Source: Vombatus ursinus (Eukaryota > Chordata > Mammalia > Diprotodontia > Vombatidae). Taken from it: a DNA stretch of 64,000 nucleotides. Under the pieces are notes generated by a model that was not told where the DNA came from, did no database searches, and was given only the letters and a program-made list of their open reading frames with translations. Every line of letters starts with the position of its first letter. Within the stretch, counting starts at the first letter, position 1. Below, piece after piece: positions 23,040 to 33,870 of this stretch. The DNA lies in the NCBI RefSeq assembly GCF_900497805.2, contig NW_020954570.1, positions 9,456,586 to 9,520,585 on the forward strand, written 5' to 3'. The translations under genes and the position numbers were made by a program.

Positions 23040-23232
23040 TCTAGAATCATAAGTTAGGACTTAAAGGGACTTAGAGTTCATCAAATCTAAATTTCTCATT
23101 TTGAAAATGAAGAAATTGAGGTCTATAGAGGTTAAATGACATTCCCAGGACATATAACTCATGTCTGAGGCAGGATTCAAACCCAGGTCATCCCGTCTTA
23201 AAGTATAGCATTCTACCCATTATACCATATTC
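23040..23232 (+). mobile_element. MAR1-type CORE-SINE
   Basis: AGAATCATAAGTTAGGACTT, GGGACTTAGAGTTCATCAAA, AAATGAAGAAATTGAGGTCT, GATTCAAACCCAGGTCATCC and CATTCTACCCATTATACC, head to tail. Confidence 0.68.
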
Positions 23233-24195
23233 GATGTTATTAGAGGACCTAATGATCTGACATACCTCTGGTGGCCTTTTAAAAAGCAGGACACACTTTC
23301 AGTTAAGGCAAGAGGTCTGTGAACTTTGTAAGTCGTTAAGAAAGCCATTTATGGAAGAAGAACACAGCCCTTGAGAGGAAAATGTTTCTTGATTCTTGGA
23401 GGAGAAGAGATTTCTTTTTTTCTCTCCCTATTTACACTGACCATAGCATTTTGCAGTGAAGCTATTCACACCACCAAACAGGCCCAGCTGGTGAAGGCAC
23501 AAGACAGAAGAACTCTGTTAGTTGAGAATTAGTGCTTGCTTTGGGAAGCTGAGCTGCAGGTCCATGAAACCCAATTGAGCAAGCTCCCCAGGAGACACAA
23601 TGTGAAAAAGGGGAGAAGCATGAGTACATTACAAGAAAGCAAATAGCAGGACCCTGCACAGTGTGAGCTACATGGCATGCTCTATTATGAGTGCTCACTT
23701 TCTCACTGATGCTGAATGTACTTGTGAGAAAATCTGCCCAGATTGATGAGGAAATGTTTTGCTACTTTTGTTCTTACAAGGCCATCTCACTCTCTTTTCT
23801 TTGAGCTAATAGTACATACTGACTAACAGTCAGTGGGATTCATGAATTACAGTTTTAGCAAAACCAAATGAGTACCTTGACACTTGAAATAAACTGTTCT
23901 CCCCTGGGGGCCCAACCCACAAGAAGAATTTTTTTGGGGGATGGGGTGGGAGATTGATGGAGAGGAATACTACATAAAAAAATCATCTATCTCTCCTTAA
24001 AAAAAATTGTGTGATTGTAATTGAGTAGGAGTAACCAGGAATTTTGTGGATTAAGAAGATTTTACTGCCTGAAGGACTAAGATAACTATTCCAATTTAAC
24101 CAGGAAACATTAAGTTTTGATGAGATCTGAGAGAGATTCATATGGTGAGCAAATGAGTTTCTTGTGCCAAAAAAAGAAAAAAAAAACAACCACAG
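23233..24195. other. No recognised feature
   Basis: Unique-looking sequence with an isolated G-rich patch near 23930-23950. No exon with plausible splice sites was supported. Confidence 0.4.
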
Positions 24196-24199
24196 ATAT

Positions 24200-24565
24200 A
24201 AAGTCACAGAATCTTAGAGCTAGAAGAAACCATGTAGATCATCCACCAGGGGTGGGAAACCTGTGACCTCAAGGCCACATGTGGCCCTCTAGGTCCTCAA
24301 GTGAGGCCCTTTAACTGAATCCAAACTTCACAGAACAAATCCCCTTAACAAAAGGATTTGTTCTGTAAAACCTGGACTCAGTCAAAAGGTTGCACCCAAG
24401 GACCTAGAAGGCCACAGGTTCTCCACCTTTGATTCTAATTTGACTTTCTCATTTCATAGATGAGGGAACAAAAGCTAAAAGTGGTTTAAGATAATATAAG
24501 GAGCTAATGGCAAAGCTAGGACAGAGTTCTAGATCTCCTCATTCCCAATCCAGTGCTTTTCTCCC
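24200..24565 (+). mobile_element. MAR1-type CORE-SINE interrupted by a hAT MITE
   Basis: CACAGAATCTTAGAGCTAGA, then CCATGTAGATCATC, continues after the MITE as TTTCTCATTTCATAGATGAG and, near the end, CCCAATCCAGTGCTTTTCTC. Confidence 0.6.
24247..24431. mobile_element. Palindromic hAT-type MITE, second copy
   Basis: CAGGGGTGGGAAACCTGTGA at the left and CCACAGGTTCTCCACCTTTG at the right are inverted ends, with ACAGAACAAATCC pairing with GGATTTGTTCTGT in the middle. It is the same element as 7025-7227, with a small deletion in the right arm. Confidence 0.75.
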
Positions 24566-25335
24566 TTTGATTGGTGTCTCACTAGAAGGATATTTTCACC
24601 TACACTATCATCTTATCAGGATGAGGAAAAAAAAAAGGGAAAGTAGTGCAAAAAAAAAAAAAAGGCTAGGTAATGTTAAAAGACAGGAGGAATCACCTGA
24701 AAAGAACAAAAATGAATGATGTCTTCAGAGATAGGGAGTGCTGAAAATGGCAAGATGGAGCATATTTTATGACTTACCCTCCAAGCTATTGGATATTTAA
24801 AATATAACTCTAACTATATATACATTCCAAATGACTATACCTTATTCTATACTACTAAACTCCACATAAACAACTAGAAGGATCTTTTTTCAAAAAGAAC
24901 ATAAATAGAAAAACTAAATCAAATTTTTTCTCTCATATGAATATTTTTTCCTTCCATTTTATATTCAATGATTTTGGCTGGTAGCAAGAACATTAAATAT
25001 GTCATACCTAATGTAGAGAGCTGATAATATTTTAAGAGCTGGTTTCTGTGTTCCTCAGACTTATAGTCTGAAAGATCTTCCCCAATAAGTTCAATTAGGA
25101 AGAATTTGGATCATAGTTACAGACTTTGAAATTCTTATTTCATTCATCCATTAAATAAATATTTAGTTGAGACAATTTTTTGCAATTCTCTGTCTTGGAT
25201 ATTGTGCATGGTACAGAATTATAAGTAATGAAATGCCTTCCTTCAACGAATAAGAGATAAGATTCATGATAGAGGGTATTTAAAATTATTTCAAAAATCT
25301 TATGAAGAATTAGACGATATCACAAATAGGCATAT
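24566..25335. other. No recognised feature
   Basis: AT-rich with two short A runs (24627 and 24650 regions). Nothing assigned. Confidence 0.4.
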
Positions 25336-25337
25336 AA

Positions 25338-25505
25338 TTATGGGATTTAGAGCTTGTTTCGATCACCTAATCTAAGCACTTCATTTCTAAGGATAAGGAA
25401 ATTGAGGCCTATGGAAGTAATATTGAGGCTTAAATTCACAGAGTAGGATCAGGATTCCAATCCAGGTCTTTATTCCAAATCCACAATCCTCCATTATATG
25501 CTAAG
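25338..25505 (+). mobile_element. MAR1-type CORE-SINE
   Basis: TATGGGATTTAGAGCTTGTT, CACCTAATCTAAGCACTTCA, AAATTGAGGCCTATGG and ATCCTCCATTATATGC appear in order. Diverged. Confidence 0.55.
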
Positions 25506-25595
25506 TCTAGCATTATTAAAACCAAAAGGTGTTTGTTTGTTTGTTTTGTTTTTGCAAGAGGTTCTTTTATTTATTTATTTATTTATTCATTCATT

Positions 25596-25640
25596 TTTTG
25601 CAAGGCAATTTGGGTTAAGTGACTTGCTCAGGATATTTTT
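25596..25640 (-). mobile_element. 5'-truncated tRNA-SINE tail fused to the half-L1
   Basis: The minus strand reads ATCCTGAGCAAGTCACTTAA then CCCAAATTGCCTTGCAA, the last part of the GGGGCAGCTAGG SINE. It lies between the half-L1 3' end and the outer tail, inside the target duplication. Confidence 0.65.
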
Positions 25641-26374
25641 TTAAAATATTTTTTTTTAACAAGTGTTTTTAAAACTTTGGGTTACAAATTTTCTCCCTTC
25701 CTCCTTCCCCACCCACCCTCATTGAAAAGGCAAACATCTTGATAAAGGTTATAGATGTGTAGTCATGCAAAACACTTCCATAGTAGTCCTGTTGTGAAAA
25801 ACTAAGTATATTTCCCTTCATCCTATCCTACCCCCCATTTATTCTATTCTCTCTTTTGACCCTGTCCCTCCTCAGAAGTGTTTGCTTTTGATTATCCCCT
25901 CCCTCAATCTACCCTCCCCTCTATCAACCCCCTGTTCTCTTGTCCCCTTCCCCCCTTATTTTCCTGTAGAGTAAGATAGATTTCCATACCCCATTGTGTA
26001 TGTTATTCCCTCCTTAAGCCAAATCCTATGAGAATAAGATTCACTCATTCCCCTGTTTCCCATCCACTGTAAAAGCCGTTTCTTGCCAGTTTCATGTGAG
26101 ATATTTTACCTCATTCCACTTCTCCCTTTCTCCTTCTCCCAGTATAATCTTCTCCCACCCCTTAATTTTATTTTCCAATATCCCTTCATCTTCAACTCAC
26201 GCTGTGTCCTCTATTTATCTATCTATCTATCTATCTATTTATATAAACATATAATTTTTTCCCTCCCACTACCCTAATACTGACAAAGGACTCATGAGTT
26301 ACAAATATCATCTTTCCCTGCAGGAATGTAAACAGTTCAACCTTAATAAGTCTCTTATGATTTCTCTTTCCTGT

Positions 26375-27433
26375 TTACCTCTTCCATGTTTCACTTGAGT
26401 CTTGAATTTGAAGGTCAAATTTTCTATTCAACTCTGGTCTTTTCCACAGGAATGCTTGAAAGTCCTCTATTTCATTGAATGACCATTTTTTTACCCTGAA
26501 GGATTATACTCATTTTGCTGGGTAGGTGATTCTAGGTTGTAGTCCTAATTCCTTTGCCCTCTGGAATATCATACTCCATGCCCTCTGGACCCTTAATGTA
26601 GAAGCTGCTAAATCTTGTGTTATCCTGATTGTGTTTCCACAATACTTGAATTGTTTCTTTCTGGCTGCTTGTAATATCTTCTCCTTGACCTGGGAATTCT
26701 GGAATTTGGCTACAACATTCCTAGGAGTTTTCCTTTGGGGATCTCTTTCAGGAGGAGATCAGTGGATTCTTTCAACTTTTATTTTGCCCTCTGGTCCTAA
26801 AATAGCAGGGCAGTTTTCCTTGATAATTTCTTGAAAGATGATGTCTAGGCTCTTTTTTTGATCATGGCTTTCAGATAGTCCAATAATTTTTAAGTTCCCT
26901 CTCCTGGATCTATTTTCCAGGTCAGTTGTTTTTCCAATGAGATATTTTGCATTCTCTTCTATTTTTTCATTCCTTTTGATTAGTGTTACAGTGCCTTGAT
27001 TTCTCAAATTGTCACCAGCTTCCAATTGCTCCATTCTAATTTTTAAGGAAGTATTTTCTTCAGTAAGCTTTTGGACTTCCTTTTCCATTTGGCTAAGTTT
27101 GCTTTTAAGGGCATTCTTCTCCTCATTGACTTTTTGGACCTCTTTTGCCATTTGGGTTAGGCTATTTTTTAAGGTGTTATTTTCTTCAGTATTTTTTTGG
27201 ATCTCCTTTAGCATCACTCTCAGTTTTTCCTCTACTTCTCTTACTTACTTCTCAAAATCCTTTTTGAGCTCTTCTATGGCCTGGGACCAATTCATATTTT
27301 TCTTGGAGGCTTTGGATGTAGGAGCTTTGGCTTTGTTGTCTTCTTCTGGTTGTATGTTTTGATCTTCTTTGTCATCAAAGTAAGATAATATAGTCTGACT
27401 CTTTTTGTGCTGCTTGCTCATGATCCTGGCCAA
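26375..27433 (-). pseudogene. L1-type ORF1p of the half-L1
   Basis: About 353 codons. The N-terminus MSKQHKKSQTILSYFDDKED is followed by a lysine-rich linker (KAPTSKASKKN). Then comes a heptad coiled coil (TEENNTLKNSLTQMAKEVQK, KLTEENTSLKIRMEQLEAG), an RRM-like block (RSRRGNLKIIGLSES) and the C-terminal domain (QPRITYPAKLS), ending about FDLQIQDSSETWKR. This is the RNA-binding trimeric chaperone of L1. Two nonsense changes are visible: CAA to TAA just before 27245, and CGA to TGA (a CpG site) near 26757. A one-base shift also lies near the C-terminus. Relative to the copy at 38221 it lacks about 33 bp of coiled coil. Confidence 0.75.
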
Positions 27434-28479
27434 TTACTTGAGTTATAAACTCTTTGTTAAGGTAGGAATCTGTTTCCAGTGTGGAGAATGTACTGTCTCA
27501 AGCTTCAAGGTTTTCTGCAGCTGTGTTCAGAAATACTTCTAGGGACCTGTAAATTATCAGCTCTTCCAAGGTGGTATAATTAAGGTTGAGGTGTTTACTC
27601 CTTTCCTGGCCTGTGCTCTGGTCTATGAGCACTCTTTTCTGTCTTGGAACTGTGAGGAGGGTTTCCTCTCCACAGCCACTACAAGCTCCACCACACCAGC
27701 GCTCGTCCTCATCCTAGGTCCACTACCCAGAACTATGACCCAGATCCAAGCATGGCAAAGCAAGAGAATCCTGCACCAGCAGAGAGATCCCTGCAATCCC
27801 CCTCTGATCAGCCACTCGATTCCCCCTCAGTCTGTGGGCTAGGAGCTCAGGAGGCAGCCGCTGCCCTGAAGGCACGCTTGGGACTTGCGGCTGAGACCTA
27901 GCTCCTTCTCTCACCGCAGTCACAGACTTTTCCCACTGACCTTCTAAGTTGTCTTTGGCATTCCTGGGTTGAGAAGTCTGGAAACCACCACAGCTGCTGG
28001 TGATTCAGTCCTCTCAGGCCTGCTCCAGGGTCGCTGCGGCCTGCGCGCCCATGCCAAATTGTGCTCCTCTCCCAGCCCAGTGCGATATTCCTTTCTGATC
28101 AACCATTCAGGCTGTCTTGGACTGGAAATTTGTTTCATTCTGTCTTTTTGTGGGTTCTACTGCTTTAGAATTTGTTTAGAGTCATTTTTTATAGGTATTT
28201 GGAGGGGTTTGGGGGAGAACTTAAGCAAGTCACTGCTTTTACTCTGCCATCTTGGCTCCGCCCTTCTTGTCTAGGGTATTTTTGTAAGAGGTTCTTAAAC
28301 ATGATGCTCAGACACTGACTTTTATGTAGCTTTGGACAATTCATTTAACTATTCAGTATTTCAGGGTTTTTTTCCTTTCATAAGATTATAATTCAAAGGA
28401 AATATTATTAACACAGTCATGAAAAATACAACCCATTATAAAATTAACAAAAAATGGAATTAGGAATCCAATAAGATCT

Positions 28480-28748
28480 TGACGGGCTAGAATAACAAGC
28501 TAAATCTAATAATATAACATCAGTATGGATGAAGGTAAAGTCCTTCTCTTGGGTTCAAAATTCATCTTCACAAGCACATTAAGAGGATGGTAAGACCAAA
28601 GTTCACCTGAGGAGGACAACCAAGATGGCAATGAGCCTTGAGCCCATGTTATTTGAAGATCAGTTAAAAGAACTAGCTATATTTGGTATGGAGACCACTC
28701 AGAGGAGACTTAATACCTGTGTCACTATCATTGGATAACTGTCAGGAA
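28480..28748 (+). mobile_element. CR1/L3-type LINE fragment
   Basis: GTCCTTCTCTTGGGTTCAAA, CCTGAGGAGGACAACCAAGA, TGGCAATGAGCCTTGAGCCC and GAAGATCAGTTAAAAGAACT appear in CR1/L3 order. It abuts the 3' end of an opposite-strand L2. Confidence 0.58.
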
Positions 28749-29824
28749 ATTTAGGCCAGTGTCGTGGAAAAAGTATATTTTGGGGAGTAGGTTGTAAAAA
28801 TATTGGAAAAATAGGAGTGGGCTAGGTTATGAAGGGCTTTGAATGTCAAACAGAGAATTTTGTATTTGATCCTAGAGATTATAGGAAGCCACTCAAGTTT
28901 ATTGGTTGCACCTGCACTTTAGGAAACATTTTGGTGCCTGGAGGATGGACTGGGGTGAGTAGAATCCTGAAGCAGGCAGATACCAGCCGGCTATTGTAAT
29001 AGTTCACATATGAGGTGATGAGAGCTTGCATTAGAGTGGTGGCAGTGTCAGAAGAAAGAAAGGGTCTTATCTAAGAGGTATTGCAAAGGTGAAATTTATA
29101 GGCTTTGGCAATAGATTAGAAATTAGAGATAAGAGACAATGAGGAGCTGAAGATAACACCTAGGTTATGAGACTAAGGGACTGTGAGAATAGTGTTACCT
29201 TTGAAAGTAATAAAGAAGGTAGGAGGTGGGAGGTTTTGGGGAGAATGATAATGCGATCTGTTTTGCATATGTTGAGTTTAAGATTTCTACTGGACATCTA
29301 GCTCCAGATGTCTGAAAGGCAATTAATTGAATATGCATCATCAGAGTTCATCAGAGAGGCTGGAGCAGGACAGGTAGACCTGAGGAGCACCAGTAAAGAG
29401 TTGTTAATAAGTCAATGGGAACTGATGACATCTTCACATAGTAGTAAAGAAGGAGTATAGAGGTAGTTTAGAGGAGAAGAAGGCCCAGAACAGAAACCCA
29501 AGGGACACCTATGGTCTGGATGAAGATCCAGCAAAGACAAAAAGAGTGATCATACTGGAGGTGAGTGGTGTCACAAGAGAGAGTGGTGACCCAAAAACCT
29601 AGAGAAAAGAGAGTGTCGAGGAGAGGGTGATCAATAATGTCAAAGACTAAGGAGAATGAGGACTGAGAAAAAGTCATTGGATTTGGCAACTAAGAGATCA
29701 TTAATAATTTTGGAGAGAGTAGTTTTGGTGGAATGATATACTTGGAAGTCATCTTTTAAGGGTCAACTTGAGAAGACAATAAAATGAGAGAAAATGGAGG
29801 CTCCTATTTTAGACAGCCTTTTAA

Positions 29825-30740
29825 AAAATAATATTTTATTTCCCCCAATTACATGTAAAAAAGTCATTACATGTAAAAACAATGTTTAACTTTTTTTTTA
29901 AGTTTTGAGTTCCAAATTCTATCCTTCCCTTCTCTCCCCTCTCCCTGAGACAATAAACAATCTGATATAGGTTATACATCTGCAATCATGTAAAACATTT
30001 CAATATCAGTCATTTTGTGAAGAAAACTCAAATGAAAGAAAGGAAGAGAGAGAGACAGAGAGATAGGGAGACAGAGAAAGAGAGAGAGAGGAAGAAAGGA
30101 AGGATGGAAGGAAGGAAGGATGAAAAAAAAGAAAAAATAAAGAAAGAAAATGCTTTGATGTGTATTCAGACACTAACACCAACAGTTCTTTCTCTGAAGG
30201 CAGATAGTATTTTTCATCATCAGTCCTTTGGGATTGTCTTAGATCACAATATTGTGGAGACTAGCTAAGTCATTCACAGTTGTTCACCATACAATATTGC
30301 TGTTACTGTGTACAACTTCTCCTGGTTCTGCTTACTTCATTATGTATCAATTCATGTAAGTCCTTCCAGGTTTTTCTGAAATTATCCTGCTTGTCATTGT
30401 TTATAGAACAATAATAATCATTACAATGATATACCACAAATTGTTTAGCCATTCCCCAGTTGATGGGCATCCCTTCAATTTCTAATTCTTAGCTACCATA
30501 AAAAGGGCTGCCATAAATATTTTTGCACAAATACATCCCCGCCCCTTAAAAAATCTCTTTGGGATATGAACCTACTAGTGGTATTGCTGGGTCCAAGGGC
30601 ATGCATGGTTTTATAGTCCTTTGGCTATAGTTCCAAATGCTCTCCAGAATGGTTGAATCAGTTTGCCACTCCACCAACAATGCATTAGTGTCCTAGTTTT
30701 CCCACATCCTTTCCAACATTTATCATTTTCCTTTTCTGTG
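29825..30740 (-). mobile_element. 5'-truncated L1 inserted in L2, with target-site duplication
   Basis: In reverse: L1 3'UTR and ORF2 C-terminus (CAATTCATGTAAGTCCTTCC, TTTAGCCATTCCCCAGTTGA, CCATAAAAAGGGCTGCCATA, GTCCAAGGGCATGCATGG, TCCAGAATGGTTGAATC, TTTATCATTTTCCTTTTC). It is flanked by TAGACAGCCTTTTAA (29810-29824) and TAGATGGCCTTTTTAA (30741-30756), which in the uninterrupted L2 would be one sequence. Confidence 0.82.
30029..30145. repeat. Purine (GA)n/(GGAA)n low-complexity tract
   Basis: GAGAGAGACAGAGAGATAGG, then GAAGGAAGGAAGGATG and A-rich sequence. It lies inside the L1 3'UTR. Confidence 0.9.
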
Positions 30741-30949
30741 TAGATGGCCTTTTTAAGGAGTTTAGCTACAAAGTATAGAAGAGATATAGGATGATATTTA
30801 GTGGGGGTGGAAGGATCAAGAGAGGGTTTTTTTAAGAACCAGGAGACATGAGGATATTTGTAGGTGGTAGGGAATGAGTCAGTAGACAGGGAGATACTGA
30901 AAATAAGTGATAAAGTATAAATGATGGAGGAGGAAATCTGTTTGAAAAG

Positions 30950-31135
30950 TACATGGCAGGAAGTAAGTTATAAAAAGACTGGAAAACTAGAAGGAGCCTA
31001 TGTGATGAAGGGCTTTGAATGCCAGAGAATTCTGTATTTGATCTTGGAGGTAATAGGGAGCCAGTGGAGTTTATTGATTAGACCTGAACTTTAGGAAAAT
31101 CATTTTGGTAGCTGAAAGGAGAATGGAGGAAATGA
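30950..31135 (-). mobile_element. L2 3' fragment lying inside L2
   Basis: GATGAAGGGCTTTGAATGCC, TTCTGTATTTGATCTTGGAG, GGGAGCCAGTGGAGTTTATT and GACCTGAACTTTAGGAAAAT repeat the 3' segment already seen at 28825-28930. The L2 sequences on either side are continuous with each other, so this is either a second insertion or a local rearrangement. Confidence 0.55.
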
Positions 31136-32639
31136 AATGGGATGGAAGGAGATCATTCAAACAGGTAGAGGGTTAGCCTTCATAAGTAGCAAGGCTATCT
31201 CATTATGTGAGACAGGGATGAAAAAGGAGATAGTAGCAGAAGGCATCTGAGTGATAAGAGATGAAAAAAAGAGGAGAAAAATGAGCTCACAGCAAATGAT
31301 TTCAATTTTTTTCCTGTAAAATATGATGCAAGGTTCTCAACTGAGAAGGGAAGGGAAGGGGAGCCATGGAAGGTCTCAGAAGAGATGAAAAATTTGGAAG
31401 AGCCACTGTGGAATATGAAATAGAAAGTTGATAACATAGTTATAGGAGGATTGTCTAGCAGTAAGGGCCCAGTGGAAGCTGTGTAGCAAAAATCTGTCAT
31501 GGACTAAGAATGGTTGAATGATTTTCTCCAAGAGCATTCAGTGTCACGTGAGTAGGAGCAAGGGTGGCAAATAGTGAGAGTGATCTAAAGTTGAGGCTTG
31601 GCAGGGCATATTCAGCAAAATGATAAGAGGAAGAAGGATTTAAGAAAGGAAGATAGCATAGAGTTGAACTGGTTCACCAAGGGGTCAGGATGGGAGAAAA
31701 AAGAAGAGAGAAGCTAGTGCAGGGGAAACAGCCTGGGAGATAACTAAGGGGGTCGAAGATCACAAGATAAACAAAATGTAGGATTTTGTAAGGGAAGACA
31801 GAGGGAGAGGTTAAAAAAAAGCCAACAGATTGACAAGTATTTGGAATTCTTGGACATGGAGGTGGCACATTTGTGGGTGATGACAAGATCAAGACGACCA
31901 TCTTTTTGTGTGACTGAGGTTGGGGTGGAGAAGTAATTCATGGAAAGTGGGTAGCTTGAGGAACTAAGCAGTTAGGGTGTTTGAGGGAAAGTCAGTACAT
32001 GTATTGAAATCTCCTAGTATGAGGGCAGGAGTTGGAGAGGACTAAAAAATTGTGATACATGTATCTAACTCATTGAAGAAGGAAGGAAAATGACATGGGA
32101 GGTCTATAGACAACAGCTACCAGGATTTTGATTGGGTTATAGATATGCATGGCATGAACCTCAAAAAAGGAGAGGTTACTGAGTGACAGAGGTAGGGGAA
32201 GAACATGGAAGTGGCAGTGGGGGCAAGGAATATTGCCTTGATCATTGAGCCAAGGAGAATGAAAGTATAGCCAGTGCCAGAAAGGGTGGCCAATGAGGCT
32301 GTGTCATCTCTGGGGATCCAAGTTTCAATTTAGTAAGTAAATGTAAGGAATAAAAGAGGTAAAGATTTAGGATGAAGGGAAGTTTGTTGCCTATGGAACA
32401 GGCATTCCAGAGGGCACACTGGAAGAGCTGGGCTGTGTTTGCTTGAAATTTGGGGGTTGGTGGGTTAAGAGGGTAGGAATAAAGAAATTAGAGGATGGGA
32501 AATGGGATCTGGATGATGACCTAAAAGGGTTCAGAATCACTGAAAGATGAAGAGGATGACCATGTTTAAGAATATTCATCATTGAGTGGAAGGTATCACT
32601 CTTCTTCCTAAAAGAGGCTAGATATGGGACTGGTTACAA

Positions 32640-33085
32640 GTTCAGTGTGAGATGGGAGGCACATGGTCAGATGGGAGGACTTGTTTCACTACTCCTCTTC
32701 ATTCTAAAAGGTAGGAAGGAAGGGGTACAGCAGGAGATGAAGTCAGCAGGAAAAATAAGTTCCATTTCCCACCAACTTTCTTTTTCCTCTTGCCTTAAAA
32801 GACAGGCACATCAGGAGATGAAAGGCTTGAAGTCAAAGGGAAGCTGCTTCCCACTTTGCACTGGAGATTCTCTATATCCCTGTTGGGAGATTGGATTGGC
32901 AACAGGAGGTAGAAGTTGCCTTGTGCTGGCACAGATGGAAAGTGCTGTACAGGCACCTTGTCACTTTCTCTTAGGGGATATGCTACACCCAGCAGAAGAT
33001 AAAATACACAAGACTTGCAGTTAGAGGAATGTTTGGCTCCTCTTTTCATCTGAAAGAGCAACTTCTGTTGCATATAGTTTTAAAG
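32640..33085. other. Unassigned, GC-richer segment
   Basis: Contains the phrase CAGGAGATGAAG twice (32730 and 32810 regions, 'CAGGAGATGAA'), and chance frames on both strands. It may be the 5' part of the adjacent L2 or unrelated. Confidence 0.3.
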
Positions 33086-33179
33086 TTAACATTTAAAATA
33101 ACATACTAATAATAAAATTGCCTGGCTTGTCTGTGTCTCCTTCTGAATTACCTTCTACTCTCTTGTGTGATTTTTAAAC

Positions 33180-33870
33180 AGTTTCCTTTTTTGCCTCAAT
33201 ATCACTATCCATGAACTTTCTATGCTTTCCTTAAATTGAAGTCCTTTCATGTAACCAGTAAGTAAATATCATCAAGCAAAACAAATCAACACATTCTCCG
33301 TCTGAAAAATGTATGTTTTATTATGCATCTCTAGTTCATCACCTCTCTGAAAAGAAATGGGAAGCATGGTTAGAGTTCTGAAGTTTTTTCCCAAAATTTT
33401 CTTTACTGTTATTAGGAATTTGACTAACATCAACAAAATGAACATTTCCAATCAAAGAATGGTAAAGGAATACAAACACATATACACACACGAATTCCAT
33501 TATGTTCACATTATTCCTTTATTAAAAGTGCATTTTAAAATTAACATTGTACTTCCTACATCTCTATGATTGTGTTGCTTTCTGAAGTTGTTTTATGAGT
33601 ATTTTAAATGTTTCATTAACAACTTATTTTCTTTCAGTTTGAAATCACTCAATGTTGTTTTCTTTTACATTATTTTGGTCATTGACTCAACTTGCTCTAA
33701 ATCAATTAATACTAATCTTTCCATGTTTCCATTATATGCATCATCTCTTATGATATAATGTTATTCCATTATAATTATATACCAACATTTATTCAGTCAA
33801 ATGGGATTTTCTCTTAATAATTCTTTCATTAGGGCATCCTGAACTTCCCAAACTATTCAGATTTATTTTC
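33180..33870 (-). mobile_element. L1 3' end, old
   Basis: Reverse of an L1 3' end: AAAATGTATGTTTTATTATG, AGTTCATCACCTCTCTGAAA, TTATTCCATTATAATTATAT, ACCAACATTTATTCAGTCAA. Very diverged. Confidence 0.5.

Larger units (their letters stand above)
25567..28278 (-). mobile_element. Half-L1 (HAL1-type) with fused SINE tail and target-site duplication
   Basis: On the minus strand it begins near 28264 (GGGCGGAGCCAAGATGGCAG). It has a ~830-bp GC-rich 5'UTR, one ORF1 (27433-26375) and then about 700 bp of purine-rich 3' sequence. No ORF2 endonuclease or reverse transcriptase is present. Known HAL1 elements of mammals have exactly this plan. After an A-rich stretch (25643-25680) comes a 5'-truncated piece of tRNA-SINE (25596-25640), then an (ATAAA)n tail. 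The whole is bracketed by TTTTTGCAAGAGGTTCTT (25549-25566) and TTTTTGTAAGAGGTTCTT (28279-28296), an 18-bp target duplication with one mismatch. ORF1 is only lightly damaged, so the copy is fairly young. Confidence 0.8.
28760..32630 (-). mobile_element. Long L2 LINE (ORF2 endonuclease to 3' part), with nested insertions
   Basis: The purine-rich plus strand is antisense to L2 ORF2. From the 3' side: ATGAAGGGCTTTGAATGTCA, CTATTGTAATAGTTCACATA, GAGGAGCACCAG, AAGGGACACCTATGG (RT region) and ATGTCAAAGACTAAGGAGAA. Then, after an L1 insertion, GGAGTTTAGCTACAAAGTAT and ATCAAGAGAGGGTTTTTTTA. Further 5', the minus strand encodes GRLDLVITHKCATSMSKNSK (31890-31830), matching the L2/CR1 endonuclease segment. 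About 2.8 kb of L2 remains after removing insertions. There are many stops; it is inactive. Confidence 0.8.

Noticed and set aside
27591-28274. Several open frames on both strands in a GC-rich patch that looked like a CpG-island first exon
   Set aside because: The patch is the 5'UTR of the half-L1 (-), shared with the copies at 37.4, 49.3 and 58.0 kb.
28760-32630. Strong purine bias on the plus strand suggesting a transcribed gene or triplex region
   Set aside because: Explained as the antisense of an L2 ORF2.
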